DNA of 64,000 nucleotides. Source: an uncultured Chloroflexota bacterium (lineage in GTDB: Bacteria > Chloroflexota > UBA4733). The number at the start of each line of letters is the position of its first letter. The stretch's first letter is position 1. Location of the stretch: NCBI GenBank assembly GCA_937967325.1, contig CALBSQ010000389.1, forward strand, positions 1-64,000. The letters run 5' to 3'. A program made the translations under genes and the position numbers. The notes beneath the pieces were generated by a model, which was not told where the DNA came from, searched no databases, and was given only the letters and a program-made list of their open reading frames with translations. Of this stretch, positions 1 through 8,245 are shown piece after piece.

Positions 1-157
1 CGACAACGACTGCGCGACGTCCACTCCATCCGGCCTCTGTCGCTGATCGGAGGGAGGCGCGCAGCGGCAGGCCGTGATGGTGGATCCCGCGCAGGCACGG
101 GTGACGTTAGAAGATGAAATTCTGCCACCGAGCCCGCGGCGCCGCGGCCGCGGCTGA

Positions 158-391
158 TCACAGGACTGGACGGCCGTGCGTAGCCAGCGACCTTGCGCCG
201 GGAGGGAGAGATCCTCGCCTGGTCTGAGCCGCTCCAAGAGCACGGCCCACGGCTGCTGGTCCAAGGTCGCCGCTCCAAGGCTGACGCCGTCGGCGCGGCC
301 GCCCGCGCAGGTAGAAGGCGACCGCCTGCCCAGCCTGGTGGTACGCGTCATCACGTACGAACCGCTCCGCGTCGGCGTCATCCTGTCCCAT
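158..391 (-). pseudogene. Possible remnant of an M41-like metallopeptidase fragment
   Basis: A short minus-strand frame contains DDAYHQAGQAVAFYLRGR. It resembles the helix that carries the zinc motif in FtsH/M41-type peptidases (HEAGHAV), but both metal-binding positions are changed (HQAGQ). Nothing recognisable follows in frame; the rest is arginine-rich and looks like shadow coding. If the resemblance is real this is a dead fragment in a patch of mobile-element debris. It could also be chance similarity. Confidence 0.22.
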
Positions 392-393
392 GG

Positions 394-669
394 TCACTCT
401 CCGGTCGTGACGTGGGTCCTCCCCGCCCAAGGACCCACGCACCCGCTCCGCAACGCCCCCGACGGGTGCGCGATGAGGTGGGTTTCCCCATCTCTGCCGC
501 ATCTCGGGCGGTGCGGGCGCGTGGGGTCGGCCAGCGCGCTGAACATCTCCACGACCACGGTGAGGAGCTCATCGGTGGGCGCCGCGGCCCGTGCCGCCTC
601 AAGCGCGGCGGGATTGATGGCGGTCAGATCGGCTTGCACCGCTCCCTTTCCGACGACGATATCTGGATA
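394..669 (-). pseudogene. ArsR/SmtB-family regulator, N-terminal remnant
   Basis: The frame reads TAINPAALEAARAAAPTDEL followed by a helix ending in FSALADPTR, the typical beginning of ArsR/SmtB metalloregulators (helix ending LxDPTRLRIL). Similarity stops just after DPTR (near base 517), where the expected winged-helix sequence is missing, so the gene is truncated or frameshifted. A 6-bp inverted repeat, TATCTG with CAGATA at 660-681, sits over the expected start and could be the old operator, though it is too short to be convincing. The piece abuts transposase debris, which may have broken it. Confidence 0.4.
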
Positions 670-704
670 TATGCGCAGATAGTGCCACAGGGTGACCAGA
701 GAAC

Positions 705-1716
705 AACAACCTGACGCCAGGCCGTCTGCCGCGGCGAGTAGGCGCGCACCCGTGGCGGCGGGCTCGCCCGGCCGGGGACGGTCTGCGGACCTTTCTTGCC
801 GGGGCGGCTGGGCTGCCCGCGCCAGCGCGCGAGGAAGTGACGAACGTTGCTCGCCGAGCCCGCAGAGCCTTGCTCTCGCAGCTCGCGCCAGAGCTGCAGG
901 GCGTTGTCGCAGCCGGCTGCCCACCGCTCGCGCAGGTACGGCTCAAAGCAGCGGAGCGCGCTGGCTCGTGGGGCGACCGGCACCCGATTCGGGAAGCCGT
1001 CCGCGCGCAGGAAACGGCGGATGGTGTGGCGCCCGATCCCCAGGGCGGCCGCGATCTGGCGCTGGCTGTGACTGCGGTCGTGTAGGGCCATGACCTCGCG
1101 GTACCGGGCGCGGCGACATTCCCGCCGCGTTTCCCGCTCCGCCTGCTCCCTGGTCACCCGGCGAGGCGGGCTGCCGGGGTCGGTGTCCGCGCTCGCCTGC
1201 TCGGCCGTCGGCTGGCCCTCAGGGCCGCGTGCCGGCGGCGGAGGACGGCCTCCACGACCTCGGTCAGGTTGCGCAGGATGTGCCAACGGCCGGCTGTCTG
1301 GCGGGCCTGCGGCGCGCCCCGTCGGCGTAAGCGCCCGCCCGGTCGCGGCTCACGATCTCCACCTCCGGATGCTGGACTAGCCAGGCGGCGAGCGTCGTCG
1401 CCATGCGATCGGGCAGGAGGTCGATCGCGCGGTGCGCCTCGAGGTCCACCAGGATCGTGCCGAAGTCGCGCCCCTTCTGCCGCGACCAGTCGTCGACCCC
1501 GAGCACGCGGACGGGCCCCGCCGCGGGCAGCGGCGCTGGCGCGGGCACGGACGGCGGGTCGGACGAGGGCGGCCGCGAGGAGTTCGAGGAGTTCTGGCCC
1601 AGGCGGGCTTCCAACTCGGCCACCCGCTCCTGCAACGCTCGCACCACCGCCCGCAAGTCGCGGATGACGGCATGCGCCTCACTCAAGGTCTGCGGTAGTT
1701 CGGCTTCCGTACCCAC
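705..1716 (-). pseudogene. Chimeric transposase remnant: IS66-type N-terminus joined to ISL3-type body
   Basis: On the minus strand the frame first shows an IS66-like transposase N-terminus: a leucine-rich coiled coil ending in [17 protein letters not shown] (about 1716-1551). It then continues in the same frame as an ISL3-family DDE domain, [14 protein letters not shown] onward, with [11 protein letters not shown], from about 1515. A frameshift near 1330 moves the reading to a second frame carrying the ISL3 insertion domain with its helix-turn-helix (SQRQIAAALGIGRHTIRRFL) and RERWAAGCDNALQLWRE. The match stops near 705 at SPRQTAW, so the 3' end is lost. The element is dead: a join between two IS families, plus a frameshift, plus truncation. 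Confidence 0.7.
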
Positions 1717-1790
1717 GGGGCACAGTCTGACCACCGCACGTCTGCCCGTCAATCCCGGAGCCGCCCACACGGCCCAGGCGCCGTGAACGC

Positions 1791-2054
1791 TTACTCGCCG
1801 GCTATCGAAAACGAGCCGTAGCCAGCGGCCGTGATCCGGTCTGCGGGGCCAAGGCCGGCGGTATCCACGTGGGCGAAGAAGCCTAACCGGCTCATCGCTT
1901 CGCTGTGGCGTCTCGCCGCCTGTGCGAGGGCGACGGACAGGGCCAGGACGCCGCGACCTTGCTTCCGACGATAGTCGTTGATGAGCCGTAGGAGATCGGC
2001 CTCGGGTTCAGTGAGTGCCCAGCGCACGCTGCGAATAGGCGAGGCCGTAGCCAT
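1791..2054 (-). pseudogene. Truncated CAP/SCP-domain protein
   Basis: The 87-residue frame contains the first half of a CAP (cysteine-rich secretory/PR-1-like) domain: [20 protein letters not shown], the helix [21 protein letters not shown] with its conserved His, and [11 protein letters not shown]. It ends at SIAGE with TAA, exactly where CAP domains normally continue with GENIA. The IS66/ISL3 remnant begins shortly beyond, so the second half was probably lost to that insertion. No signal peptide is visible. It lies 44 nt downstream of the RING-like gene on the same strand and may once have been the last cistron of that operon. Confidence 0.6.
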
Positions 2055-2098
2055 CGGTGACACAGTCGTGATTCTTCGATGTGCCACTGTACGTTCCC

Positions 2099-2545
2099 TC
2101 AGGTCACCGTGTGCCCGCAGCCGCCGGGGCAGCGGCCGCCGTGCGCCTGCAAGCAGGTATGGCAGGCAAGATTGTGACAACCACGCGACGGACAGACCGA
2201 CATCGGTCCCTTGTCGAGGGCGACGCAGCGCGTGGCAAGGTCCCCACACCAGCCGCATTCGGCGTGCGCGGGCAGTTGAGCGGCCATGCCGGCAGAGGCG
2301 ACTCGGATCTGCGCGGGAGGTCGGGTGGGCAGCGGAGCGCTGGTAATGCCGACGCGTCCGGCGGTACCAATCTGTGACACCGTCCGAATCGGACGTGACA
2401 TCGACGGTGGTTGGCGAACGGTCCGGATTGGCGACGGGGTGGTATCGCGTCGGGCATTCATTCGACCCTGGCCCCGCTCCCAGAACGCCCACGCTGCGAC
2501 GCCGAAAATACCGATTAGGAGAATCGTGACAACAAGCGCCTCCAT
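2099..2545 (-). CDS. Membrane-anchored RING-like zinc protein, candidate E3 of UBL system 1
   Basis: 148 residues. A single N-terminal membrane segment (about 3-22) is followed by a basic, Ser/Pro/Thr-rich linker (about 25-90) with two IRTV motifs. The C-terminal domain has nine cysteines: C97, C100, C107, C118, C123, C128, C131, C139 and C143, with H124, H129, H135 and H145. The core CHNLACHTCLQAHGGRCPGG has the C-H-x3-C-x2-C ... CP spacing of RING/treble-clef domains, although the exact ligand set is unclear. It lies 25 nt after the E1 gene, last of the intact UBL genes. RING-type proteins in such an operon would be E3-like partners of the E2. The function is inferred from context; the zinc-binding fold is well supported by the cysteines. 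Confidence 0.68.
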   Translation of the reverse strand: MEALVVTILLIGIFGVAAWAFWERGQGRMNARRDTTPSPIRTVRQPPSMSRPIRTVSQIGTAGRVGITSAPLPTRPPAQIRVASAGMAAQLPAHAECGWCGDLATRCVALDKGPMSVCPSRGCHNLACHTCLQAHGGRCPGGCGHTVT

Positions 2546-2570
2546 GATCCTCCCTCAGCTCAGGAGACCG

Positions 2571-3773
2571 TCAGACGGAAGCAGGGTCAACGCTGCCGCC
2601 GACAGCAGGCAATGGCGGCACCAGGTAGTAGCGGTCAGCCCCGACGTACACCTCCAGACCCTGCTCGTTGGGGATGCCGTAGTCCGCAAGGCTGCTGGCC
2701 GACGACGTCGTCAGCAGCTCGCTCACAAATTCGGAATAGAACCGATCTCCATCGGCATTGCCGCACGAGGGGCAGACCGGCCGTAGCGATGCCTGTTGGG
2801 GCCGCATCACGGGGATCGCCTGTCCGCAGTCGCAGTGAAGCTGGGCGACGATGAGCAGCGGGGAGAAGATATGCACGTCCTCGCAGTCGACCCCGAGCTG
2901 CGCGGCGACAGCCTGGCACAGGTCTGTCACCGTGGTTCGGTTGGTGTACGGGAACTCGAGCAGCTGATTCAACGGCGCGCGGAGATGCGCGGAACAACTC
3001 CGTCGCCAAGAGGGACGCAGCAACTGGGTCGTGCCCAGGTCAGCCTCGAAGCGGAGCTCGCGCCCGGCAAAGAACGGCTCGAGGCCGGCACGCAGCAACG
3101 CGCCCTCCTTGGCCATCAAGGCGGCCACTGCCATGCCGTCCATGCCGTTCGTCCCAGCCGGCGGCAGCTCGACGGCGCTGGCAACGCCGTTGCACCCGAC
3201 AACGACGTCCCCATCCTTATCACTCGGGGACAAGCCGCAGTCGTAGCAAGGGGTTTCGCCGACCAGAATCGTCTGTAGCGAGAAGGAGAGATCGGCAATC
3301 CCTCCTTCGATAATGGCTTGGGAGCGACCGGGGTAGAGGTGCGTGTAGCGGTTCACGTGCCGCCGACTGGAGAGATCATGCGTGGCCAGGAAGATGAGAT
3401 CGTAGCGCCGGAAGCTTGCCGTTCCCACGTCCCAACGCAGGTCGGCGACAATGCCGGTCGTGTGGATTTCGGGGTTCAGGTCGTGCAGGTGTGCGGCGAG
3501 GGCTGTAGCCTTGGACTGCCCGACATCAGACGGGCGCCACACCACACCGCGACTGAGATTGGCCCTGGCAACCGTATCGAGATCGATCACGTCGACGTGC
3601 TGGAAACCGGCCTGCACCAGCGCTACGGCCAGGGAGGCCCCGATGTTGCCGGCGCCGCATACCAGCGCACGTGAGTCGGCGATGCCCGCCTGGTTCCAAC
3701 GCCGACCTCCTCGCTCGATCCGCGATTGACGGTCATACTGTTCATGGATTGGGTTCGGGCTAGCGGATAGCAC
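2571..3773 (-). CDS. ThiF/E1-like ubiquitin-activating enzyme (UBL system 1)
   Basis: 400 residues with a ThiF/MoeB/E1 adenylation domain. The start has the family motif QYDRQSRI, then the nucleotide-binding loop CGAGNIG (39-45), the acidic strand end VIDLDTVARANLSR (62-75) and DLIFLATHD for the second half of the Rossmann fold. Cysteines at TPCYDCG (176, 179) and VVGCNG (194) are candidates for zinc binding or thioester formation. A second zinc-ribbon-like part, CDCG ... CPSCG, lies in the C-terminal third, a feature not found in simple MoeB or ThiF. The GTG start overlaps the JAMM stop by 14 nt, indicating coupled translation. It would adenylate the C-terminal glycine of the UBL encoded upstream and pass it to the E2. 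Confidence 0.9.
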   Translation of the reverse strand: MLSASPNPIHEQYDRQSRIERGGRRWNQAGIADSRALVCGAGNIGASLAVALVQAGFQHVDVIDLDTVARANLSRGVVWRPSDVGQSKATALAAHLHDLNPEIHTTGIVADLRWDVGTASFRRYDLIFLATHDLSSRRHVNRYTHLYPGRSQAIIEGGIADLSFSLQTILVGETPCYDCGLSPSDKDGDVVVGCNGVASAVELPPAGTNGMDGMAVAALMAKEGALLRAGLEPFFAGRELRFEADLGTTQLLRPSWRRSCSAHLRAPLNQLLEFPYTNRTTVTDLCQAVAAQLGVDCEDVHIFSPLLIVAQLHCDCGQAIPVMRPQQASLRPVCPSCGNADGDRFYSEFVSELLTTSSASSLADYGIPNEQGLEVYVGADRYYLVPPLPAVGGSVDPASV

Positions 3774-4347
3774 GATGGTTGCCTCCCTGACTGCTTACGA
3801 GATGGCCACGACCGGCCAAACGCCCCGAAACTGGGCGGGGTAGGTTCAACACCTGGGCGATGCGGTGTGACATGACGAAGCAGGGAATGCGCTCGAAACG
3901 ATCGGCGCTGCATTTGGCAAAGATTCCGTAGTCCGACCGCCAGGGGTCGACGACCATACCCAGCCAGTGCGAGACGTGGCCGTACGACCAGAAGGACAGG
4001 CGGTCGGGGCCACTCATGAACACCCCCATCTTGGGATGAGAATGGAAATCGCCTAAGCATTGGAGACCACCAAGCCGCTGATCCGCGAGCTCTCGTTCAC
4101 CTGCCTGCCACGAGGCAGGCAGAATCTCACAGGACGTTGGCGTTGCTCGGCACACCCCGTTGGTGGCGGCGACAATGACGGGAACCATGCCTTTCATGGG
4201 ATGGACAAACAGCCGGCCCCAGAGCAGGCCGCCCCACTCGCTGCGCTGCTGGTCGTAGGCGGCGGCGGTGCAGGCCTGGATCGTCGCCAGGGCCTCCGGG
4301 GTCAACAAGACGCACAGTGGATACCGTGCACTATTCCTAGCTTCCAT
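3760..4347 (-). CDS. JAB/JAMM (MPN+) metalloprotease, UBL deconjugase (UBL system 1)
   Basis: About 195 residues with a complete JAMM zinc site. Numbered from an upstream in-frame GTG at 4362, the residues are Glu42 (SEWGGLLWG), then H107-x-H109-P with seven residues to S117 and D120 (GDFHSHPKMGVFMSGPD). JAMM enzymes cut isopeptide bonds behind ubiquitin or trim UBL precursors. The ATG at 4347 is preferred over the upstream GTG because GGAGGA precedes it at normal spacing. It overlaps the coiled-coil gene by 11 nt and the E1 gene by 14 nt. Because the UBL already ends in glycine, removal of the modifier from targets seems likelier than precursor maturation. Confidence 0.9.
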   Translation of the reverse strand: MEARNSARYPLCVLLTPEALATIQACTAAAYDQQRSEWGGLLWGRLFVHPMKGMVPVIVAATNGVCRATPTSCEILPASWQAGERELADQRLGGLQCLGDFHSHPKMGVFMSGPDRLSFWSYGHVSHWLGMVVDPWRSDYGIFAKCSADRFERIPCFVMSHRIAQVLNLPRPVSGRLAGRGHLVSSQGGNHRAIR

Positions 4348-4885
4348 CGATCGGTCCTCCACGGCGAACCGCGGGAGTAGGCGACGATGTCGGAGGCGGG
4401 ACGGCCGAAATCATGAGGGTGACGCCGTCGATCGAGACGACGGTCGAGGTCGTGGAAGCCGCTGGACCCGGCATCGCCGGTGACCTTTCAACCGCCGTGA
4501 CCCTTGCTTCAAGCGCGCGCTGCGCCTGAGCGAGTGACTGGACCGTACTGGCGCTACGCTCGAGAGATCCGACCTGCTGCTGTAACCCTTGTTGCTGGCG
4601 TCGCAGGCCGGCGATCTCCGCGTGTTCCGCCCAGGCGACGATTCCCAAGGCAAGCAGCGCCGCCAGCAACGCGGCCAACGGCGGGATTAGGTCGGCACGG
4701 CCGCGGATCGGGCGCCGCGGAGGTTCAGCCTCCTGGCGCTGCGTTTCCTCCTCCGGTTGCGCGACCGGCTCAACATCGAGCGGTGTCGCCCGCGGATCGA
4801 GCGGGATCAGATCCGCCACTTCGCGAGGAAGAGTTGGCAACGGCTGCGCGGCGCCAGGGCGGCGGACGGTGGTAATTCCGTTCAT
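4337..4885 (-). CDS. Single-pass membrane protein with coiled coil, in UBL operon 1
   Basis: 182 residues, no recognised family. A Pro-rich cytoplasmic-looking N-terminus begins MNGITTVRRPG. A strong hydrophobic segment follows (about 66-86: IPPLAALLAALLALGIVAWA), then a Gln/Leu-rich coiled coil (about 88-135) and a Ser/Thr/Pro-rich tail. It sits 13 nt after the E2 gene and overlaps the JAMM gene, so it is clearly part of the operon. With the RING-like protein it gives the system two membrane-bound members, suggesting that conjugation takes place at the membrane. It could be a scaffold, adaptor or substrate; the sequence does not say which. Confidence 0.65.
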   Translation of the reverse strand: MNGITTVRRPGAAQPLPTLPREVADLIPLDPRATPLDVEPVAQPEEETQRQEAEPPRRPIRGRADLIPPLAALLAALLALGIVAWAEHAEIAGLRRQQQGLQQQVGSLERSASTVQSLAQAQRALEARVTAVERSPAMPGPAASTTSTVVSIDGVTLMISAVPPPTSSPTPAVRRGGPIDGS

Positions 4886-4898
4886 TCAATCTTCCCTT

Positions 4899-5597
4899 TC
4901 AGCGATTGGTGGTAATTCCGGACCCGGGCGAGCGAGCGGATGTAGCGGTCCGGATACCGAATGACTGCCGCGGCGGCGGGGCTGATACCGTGCTAATGCC
5001 CGAACCTGGCGTACGTCTGGCAGTCCCGCTAATAGGGCGGCTACCAGTGGCCAGCATTCGCGTGTTGCGCACGGATCGGATGCGCGACGATGGTGGGCTG
5101 GTCTGTGCAGCGGGCTCTTCGGACATGGCGGGCGGTGCCAGGCGAACCACTGGCCCCAACCGCTGACGCAGTTGCTGCACGAAGCCGGGACTCCGGTACA
5201 GTTCGGCAGCGGTCTGGTTGGCAACCGAGCTCCAGTTCGGATCGATGCCCTGCATCTCCTCGATCACGTCGCAGACGACCTGGTCGAGGTGGCGACTTGG
5301 ATGCCAGTTCTGGGACACGATGCAGGGCACCCCGCTCGACCAGATGTTCGGGGCCAGAATTGGTCGGGAGAAGCGCGGCACGGGAGCCGCTTCTGGGAAG
5401 TTATCGGTGAGGTCCAGCGAAAGATGGTGTTCGTGCTCGACAGCGTAGTGCTCATCGGCTCCTACGGGAGCGGCGACGCGCAAGACGATGTCGTAATGCC
5501 TGAGGTTCGCCGTCGACCGAATCCTGACTATGCCCCGAGAAGCGGCTTCGAGTTGCCGCAGGCGGGCGTTTTCGTTCCGTAGACGAGTTTCGTCCAT
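4899..5597 (-). CDS. E2-like ubiquitin-conjugating enzyme (UBC fold, UBL system 1)
   Basis: 232 residues. Residues about 20-150 match the UBC fold: the FPEAAPVPRF strand, then PILAPNIWSSGVPCIVSQNW, corresponding to the E2 P-x-HPN ... C active-site stretch, with C92 as the likely catalytic cysteine. HPSRHLDQVVCDVIEEMQ and PNWSSVANQTAAELY correspond to the C-terminal helices. The histidine of HPN is replaced by alanine (APN), as in several bacterial E2s. Residues 155-232 form a disordered, Arg/Ser/Pro-rich tail with short repeats (IRSV, ISTV, IRTA, GITT). The gene lies 74 nt downstream of the UBL. E2 function is well supported; the target is unknown. Confidence 0.85.
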   Translation of the reverse strand: MDETRLRNENARLRQLEAASRGIVRIRSTANLRHYDIVLRVAAPVGADEHYAVEHEHHLSLDLTDNFPEAAPVPRFSRPILAPNIWSSGVPCIVSQNWHPSRHLDQVVCDVIEEMQGIDPNWSSVANQTAAELYRSPGFVQQLRQRLGPVVRLAPPAMSEEPAAQTSPPSSRIRSVRNTRMLATGSRPISGTARRTPGSGISTVSAPPPRQSFGIRTATSARSPGSGITTNR

Positions 5598-5671
5598 ACT
5601 GTACTCCTTTCTCTTGCGTAGCCAAGGATTGGAAAGCCCCGCCGAGACGGTCGGCTGGCGGGGCTCCCGGA

Positions 5672-5953
5672 CTACCCTTTGATGTTCTTGCAGAGCACCT
5701 GCAGCGTGTCACCAGCCTTGACTCCCTGCCGACCCAGCGGCTCATCCGCCGGCAGGTCGTCTCCGTTAGCCTTCGCCAGCGCGTAAACGAGCGTTTCACC
5801 TTCGGGAGACTGCGCAAGCAATTTGCCTTCGGAAATAAGATGAGCAATGACCTGCGACGGTGTATGCTCAGCCAGATCCAGATTGAGCGGCACGTTGAGA
5901 TCCGTGCCTCTCCGGATGATCGTGACCGTCGCTTCCGCGGGTGGGGCAACCAT
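5672..5953 (-). CDS. Ubiquitin-like beta-grasp modifier (UBL system 1)
   Basis: 93 residues with beta-grasp spacing: an opening hairpin (ATVTIIRRGTDLNVPLNLD), the helix TPSQVIAHLISEGKL, a middle strand ETLVYALAKANGDDL and a closing strand GDTLQVLCKNIKG. The overall look is that of ubiquitin or YukD/EsaB-type proteins. It ends in a single Gly directly before the stop, so the C-terminus is ready for adenylation without processing. GAGGAGG lies 8 nt before the ATG. As first gene of the operon (UBL-E2-TM-JAMM-E1-RING) it is the natural modifier. A YukD-type non-conjugated role is the alternative, but the E1, E2 and JAMM neighbours argue against it. Confidence 0.85.
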   Translation of the reverse strand: MVAPPAEATVTIIRRGTDLNVPLNLDLAEHTPSQVIAHLISEGKLLAQSPEGETLVYALAKANGDDLPADEPLGRQGVKAGDTLQVLCKNIKG

Positions 5954-6345
5954 GGAGACGTAACCTCCTCAAGTAAGGAAACAACTCCGCGACAGGGTGC
6001 GGACCCCGTTGCTCCTGCCAGCAGGCCACGCGTTACAGGAGCTGCTGAGCGCATGCGGTTGACCGCTTCCTCCGAAACCGCTCGGAGGCTGCACTCGCTT
6101 CAAGTCTTGATTAGCCCTGATCCTCCTCCCGCCCATCGAGCGTCTGGTCGATGGGCTCTATCCACAACAACGTCTGGACGTACGAACCTGTGCAACCGAG
6201 TCGACTCACTAGCCGCTCTTTCGACGAATTCGCTCGTCGGCCACATCAACGGCAATCGGAGGGGCGTGTGCGGCAGGGCACGACCACATCCTGTTTTCAA
6301 GGCGCGAGACGGTCCCGTCGCAGGGCACCGGTTGCCCATTGGAGC
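5954..6345. other. Intergenic region upstream of UBL operon 1
   Basis: No convincing gene on either strand; the open frames lack family features and start sites. The promoter for the UBL operon should lie within about 150 nt of 5953, but no clear -35/-10 pair stands out. The far end runs into the hairpin repeats. Confidence 0.5.
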
Positions 6346-6529
6346 TCTAAGGCATGATTCAACGCGACATGACAGTTTGTGCCGCTCCGCCTCTGGTGGC
6401 AGCGGCAAGACTGTCATGCAGGACCCCACCGGAGCCTGAACCATGTCTAAGGCATGGTTCAGCGCCGGTGGGCTCATACATGACAGTTTCGCGGCGCCTA
6501 CCAGAGGCGGCGCGGTGCAAAGTATCATG
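6346..6529. repeat. Periodic hairpin repeats with 99-100-bp spacing
   Basis: The box TCTAAGGCATGATTCAACGC starts at 6346, recurs as TCTAAGGCATGGTTCAGCGC at 6446, and as a shorter TCTAAGCGCG at 6545, giving 100- and 99-bp spacing. Between them lie three hairpins. At 6368-6418, CATGACAGT pairs with ACTGTCATG, with GCCGCT/AGCGGC inside. At 6425-6472, CCCACCGG and CTGAACCATG pair with CATGGTTCAG and CCGGTGGG around a 7-nt loop. At 6479-6529 there is a weaker relative of the first. There is no U-tract, so these are not standard terminators. The array ends where the IS256-type left end begins. Confidence 0.75.
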
Positions 6530-6553
6530 TCGGGTTGAACCTTGTCTAAGCGC

Positions 6554-7916
6554 GACATAGTCCCGAGACGTGGTAGAAAATGCGGCCCGTCGAAGCGGTC
6601 ATAATACCGACCGCTTGGCGTGGGGTCTGACCAGCTTGACAGGGCGGCACCGTGTGCTTTCCAACAATCTGAACCGTTGGCGTTGAGAAAGGACAGCACG
6701 GTGGCTGACAAGAGGATGGCATTGTTGGAGCAGCTCCGCAAGGGCGAAGGCCCCGAGGCGGATTTCTTGCAGGGGGGGCGTGGGCTGGTTGGTGCAGGAG
6801 TTGATGGACGCGGAAGTGAGCGCCCAGATTGGTGCCGACCGCTACGCCCGGACAGAGGAGCGCACAACGCAGCGGAATGAGTCACGCTCGAGGCCGTGGC
6901 ACACGCGCGTGGGGACATTGGAGCTGGCGATCCCCAAGCTGTGCAGCGGCAGCTATTTCCCGAGCTGGTTTGAGCCGCGCCGGCGGAGCAGGCCTTGGTT
7001 GCCGTGGTCGCCGAAGCCTACGTCCAGGGCGTCAGCCCCCGTAAAGTAGAGGCGTTGGTGCCGGCGCTGGGTATCGTCGGCATCAGCAAAAGCGACTTGA
7101 GTCGGCTCTGCCCCAGACTGGACGCCCAAACCGAGGCGTTTCGGAATCGCCGGCTGGACGCCCGCTACGAGCACGTACGCGAGGATGAGCACGTGCTCTC
7201 GATGGCGGTGATCATCGCTTATGGCGTTCGGGAAGTGCTTGGCTTGGACGTAGGCCTCAGTGAGGACATAGCGCTCTGGCGCGCCTTCCTCCAAAGCCTC
7301 CTGGCCCGGGGCGTCCGTGGGGTGCAACTGGTCGTGAGCGACAGCCATCCCGGCCTGAAAAAGGCTATCGCCGAAGTCTTCGTCGGAGCAAGCTGACAGC
7401 GGTGTCGTGTCCATTTCATGCGCAATGTGCTGGCGCGCCTGCCCAAGAGCGCCCAGGCCATGGTGGCGGCGACGGTGCGCACTATCTTCGAGCAACCCGC
7501 CCGCGCCGCGGCGGAAACCCAACTCTTGCTCGTGATCGAGACACTGCAGGCGAGCTTTCCCGTCGTGGTGCAGCTCCTTGAAGGCACGGAAGGGGAGATC
7601 CTCAACTTCTACGACTTTCCGGCCGAACATCACCGGCAGCTGGCCTCGACGAACCCGTTGAAGCGGCTCAACAAGGAATCGAAGCGACGGAGCGCCGTGG
7701 TGGGCATCGTTCTCAACCGGACGGCGATTTTACGCCTCTCCGGTGCCCTGCTGGCGGAGCAGAACGATGAATGGTTGGTTGGTCGCCATTACTTCAGTGA
7801 ACTCTCGATGCGCAGGGACCTTCATGGTAAGGAGGAGGCGCAAGAGTAAGCGAGCAGACACTATAGAAGCAAGGAAGCACCGGTGGCATATTCCACCACT
7901 TGACGGGACGCTGTCC
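6554..7916 (+). mobile_element. IS256-family insertion sequence, defective
   Basis: About 1.36 kb, the usual size for IS256. Imperfect terminal inverted repeats frame it: 6554-6583 on the left matches the reverse complement of 7886-7916, sharing GTCCCG, GTGGT, GAA and ATGC blocks in register. The transposase inside is broken into several frames, so the copy cannot move by itself. It lies between UBL operon 1 and the kinase cassette, which are on the same (minus) strand, and so may have split one locus. No target duplication was recognised. Confidence 0.72.
6701..7849 (+). pseudogene. IS256-family transposase, multiple frameshifts
   Basis: The protein can be followed through at least three frames. 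ADKRMALLEQLRKGEGPEAD starts from GTG at 6701. VQELMDAEVSAQIGADRYAR to about 6980 has the usual IS256 N-terminal motif. RKVEALVPALGIVGISKSDL with LDARYEHVRED (first catalytic Asp) and VVSDSHPGLKKAI (second Asp) runs to 7396. MRNVLARLPKSAQAM through NPLKRLNKESKRR and the C-terminal end finishes at 7849. Frameshifts fall near 6775 and 6990, and an in-frame stop occurs at 7394-7396. Inactivated transposase. Confidence 0.8.
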
Positions 7917-8245
7917 TAACCGCCGCGACGGGCCAAATGGGCGGCACGCCGGGTTACCGCATGCCTATTCATATCGCTAACCGATTCCCCCGCCATCACA
8001 ACGAGGACGCTTGCCTCGCGTGCTCTAGGCTGCGGATGGCCTGCTTGCATCGAAACAGCGGTGGACCATACTGGCTCGTAGGCGAGTCACATTGATCGAC
8101 CACGATATTGACTTCGTCTCGCTATGGGTCCCTTCCAGCCAAGATAGGATACGACGTTGCCACTGGGCATGCGACTCTCTGGCCGGTACCACCCCTTCAA
8201 CTAGTCGGTATTCTCCCGCTCGCCGTGGTGCCTGTCGTGCCCTCG
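7917..8245. other. Intergenic, no feature recognised
   Basis: This stretch lies between the right end of the IS256 element and the 3' end of the zinc-ribbon kinase. Open frames here have no recognisable motif and run across the kinase in other frames. No terminator-like hairpin with a T-tract was noticed. Confidence 0.5.

Noticed and set aside
6368..6472. Hairpins as integron attC site or CRISPR repeat
   Set aside because: No attC core (GTTRRRY) and no short regular repeat/spacer pattern.
6425..6472. Rho-independent terminator
   Set aside because: Strong stem, but no T-tract on either side.
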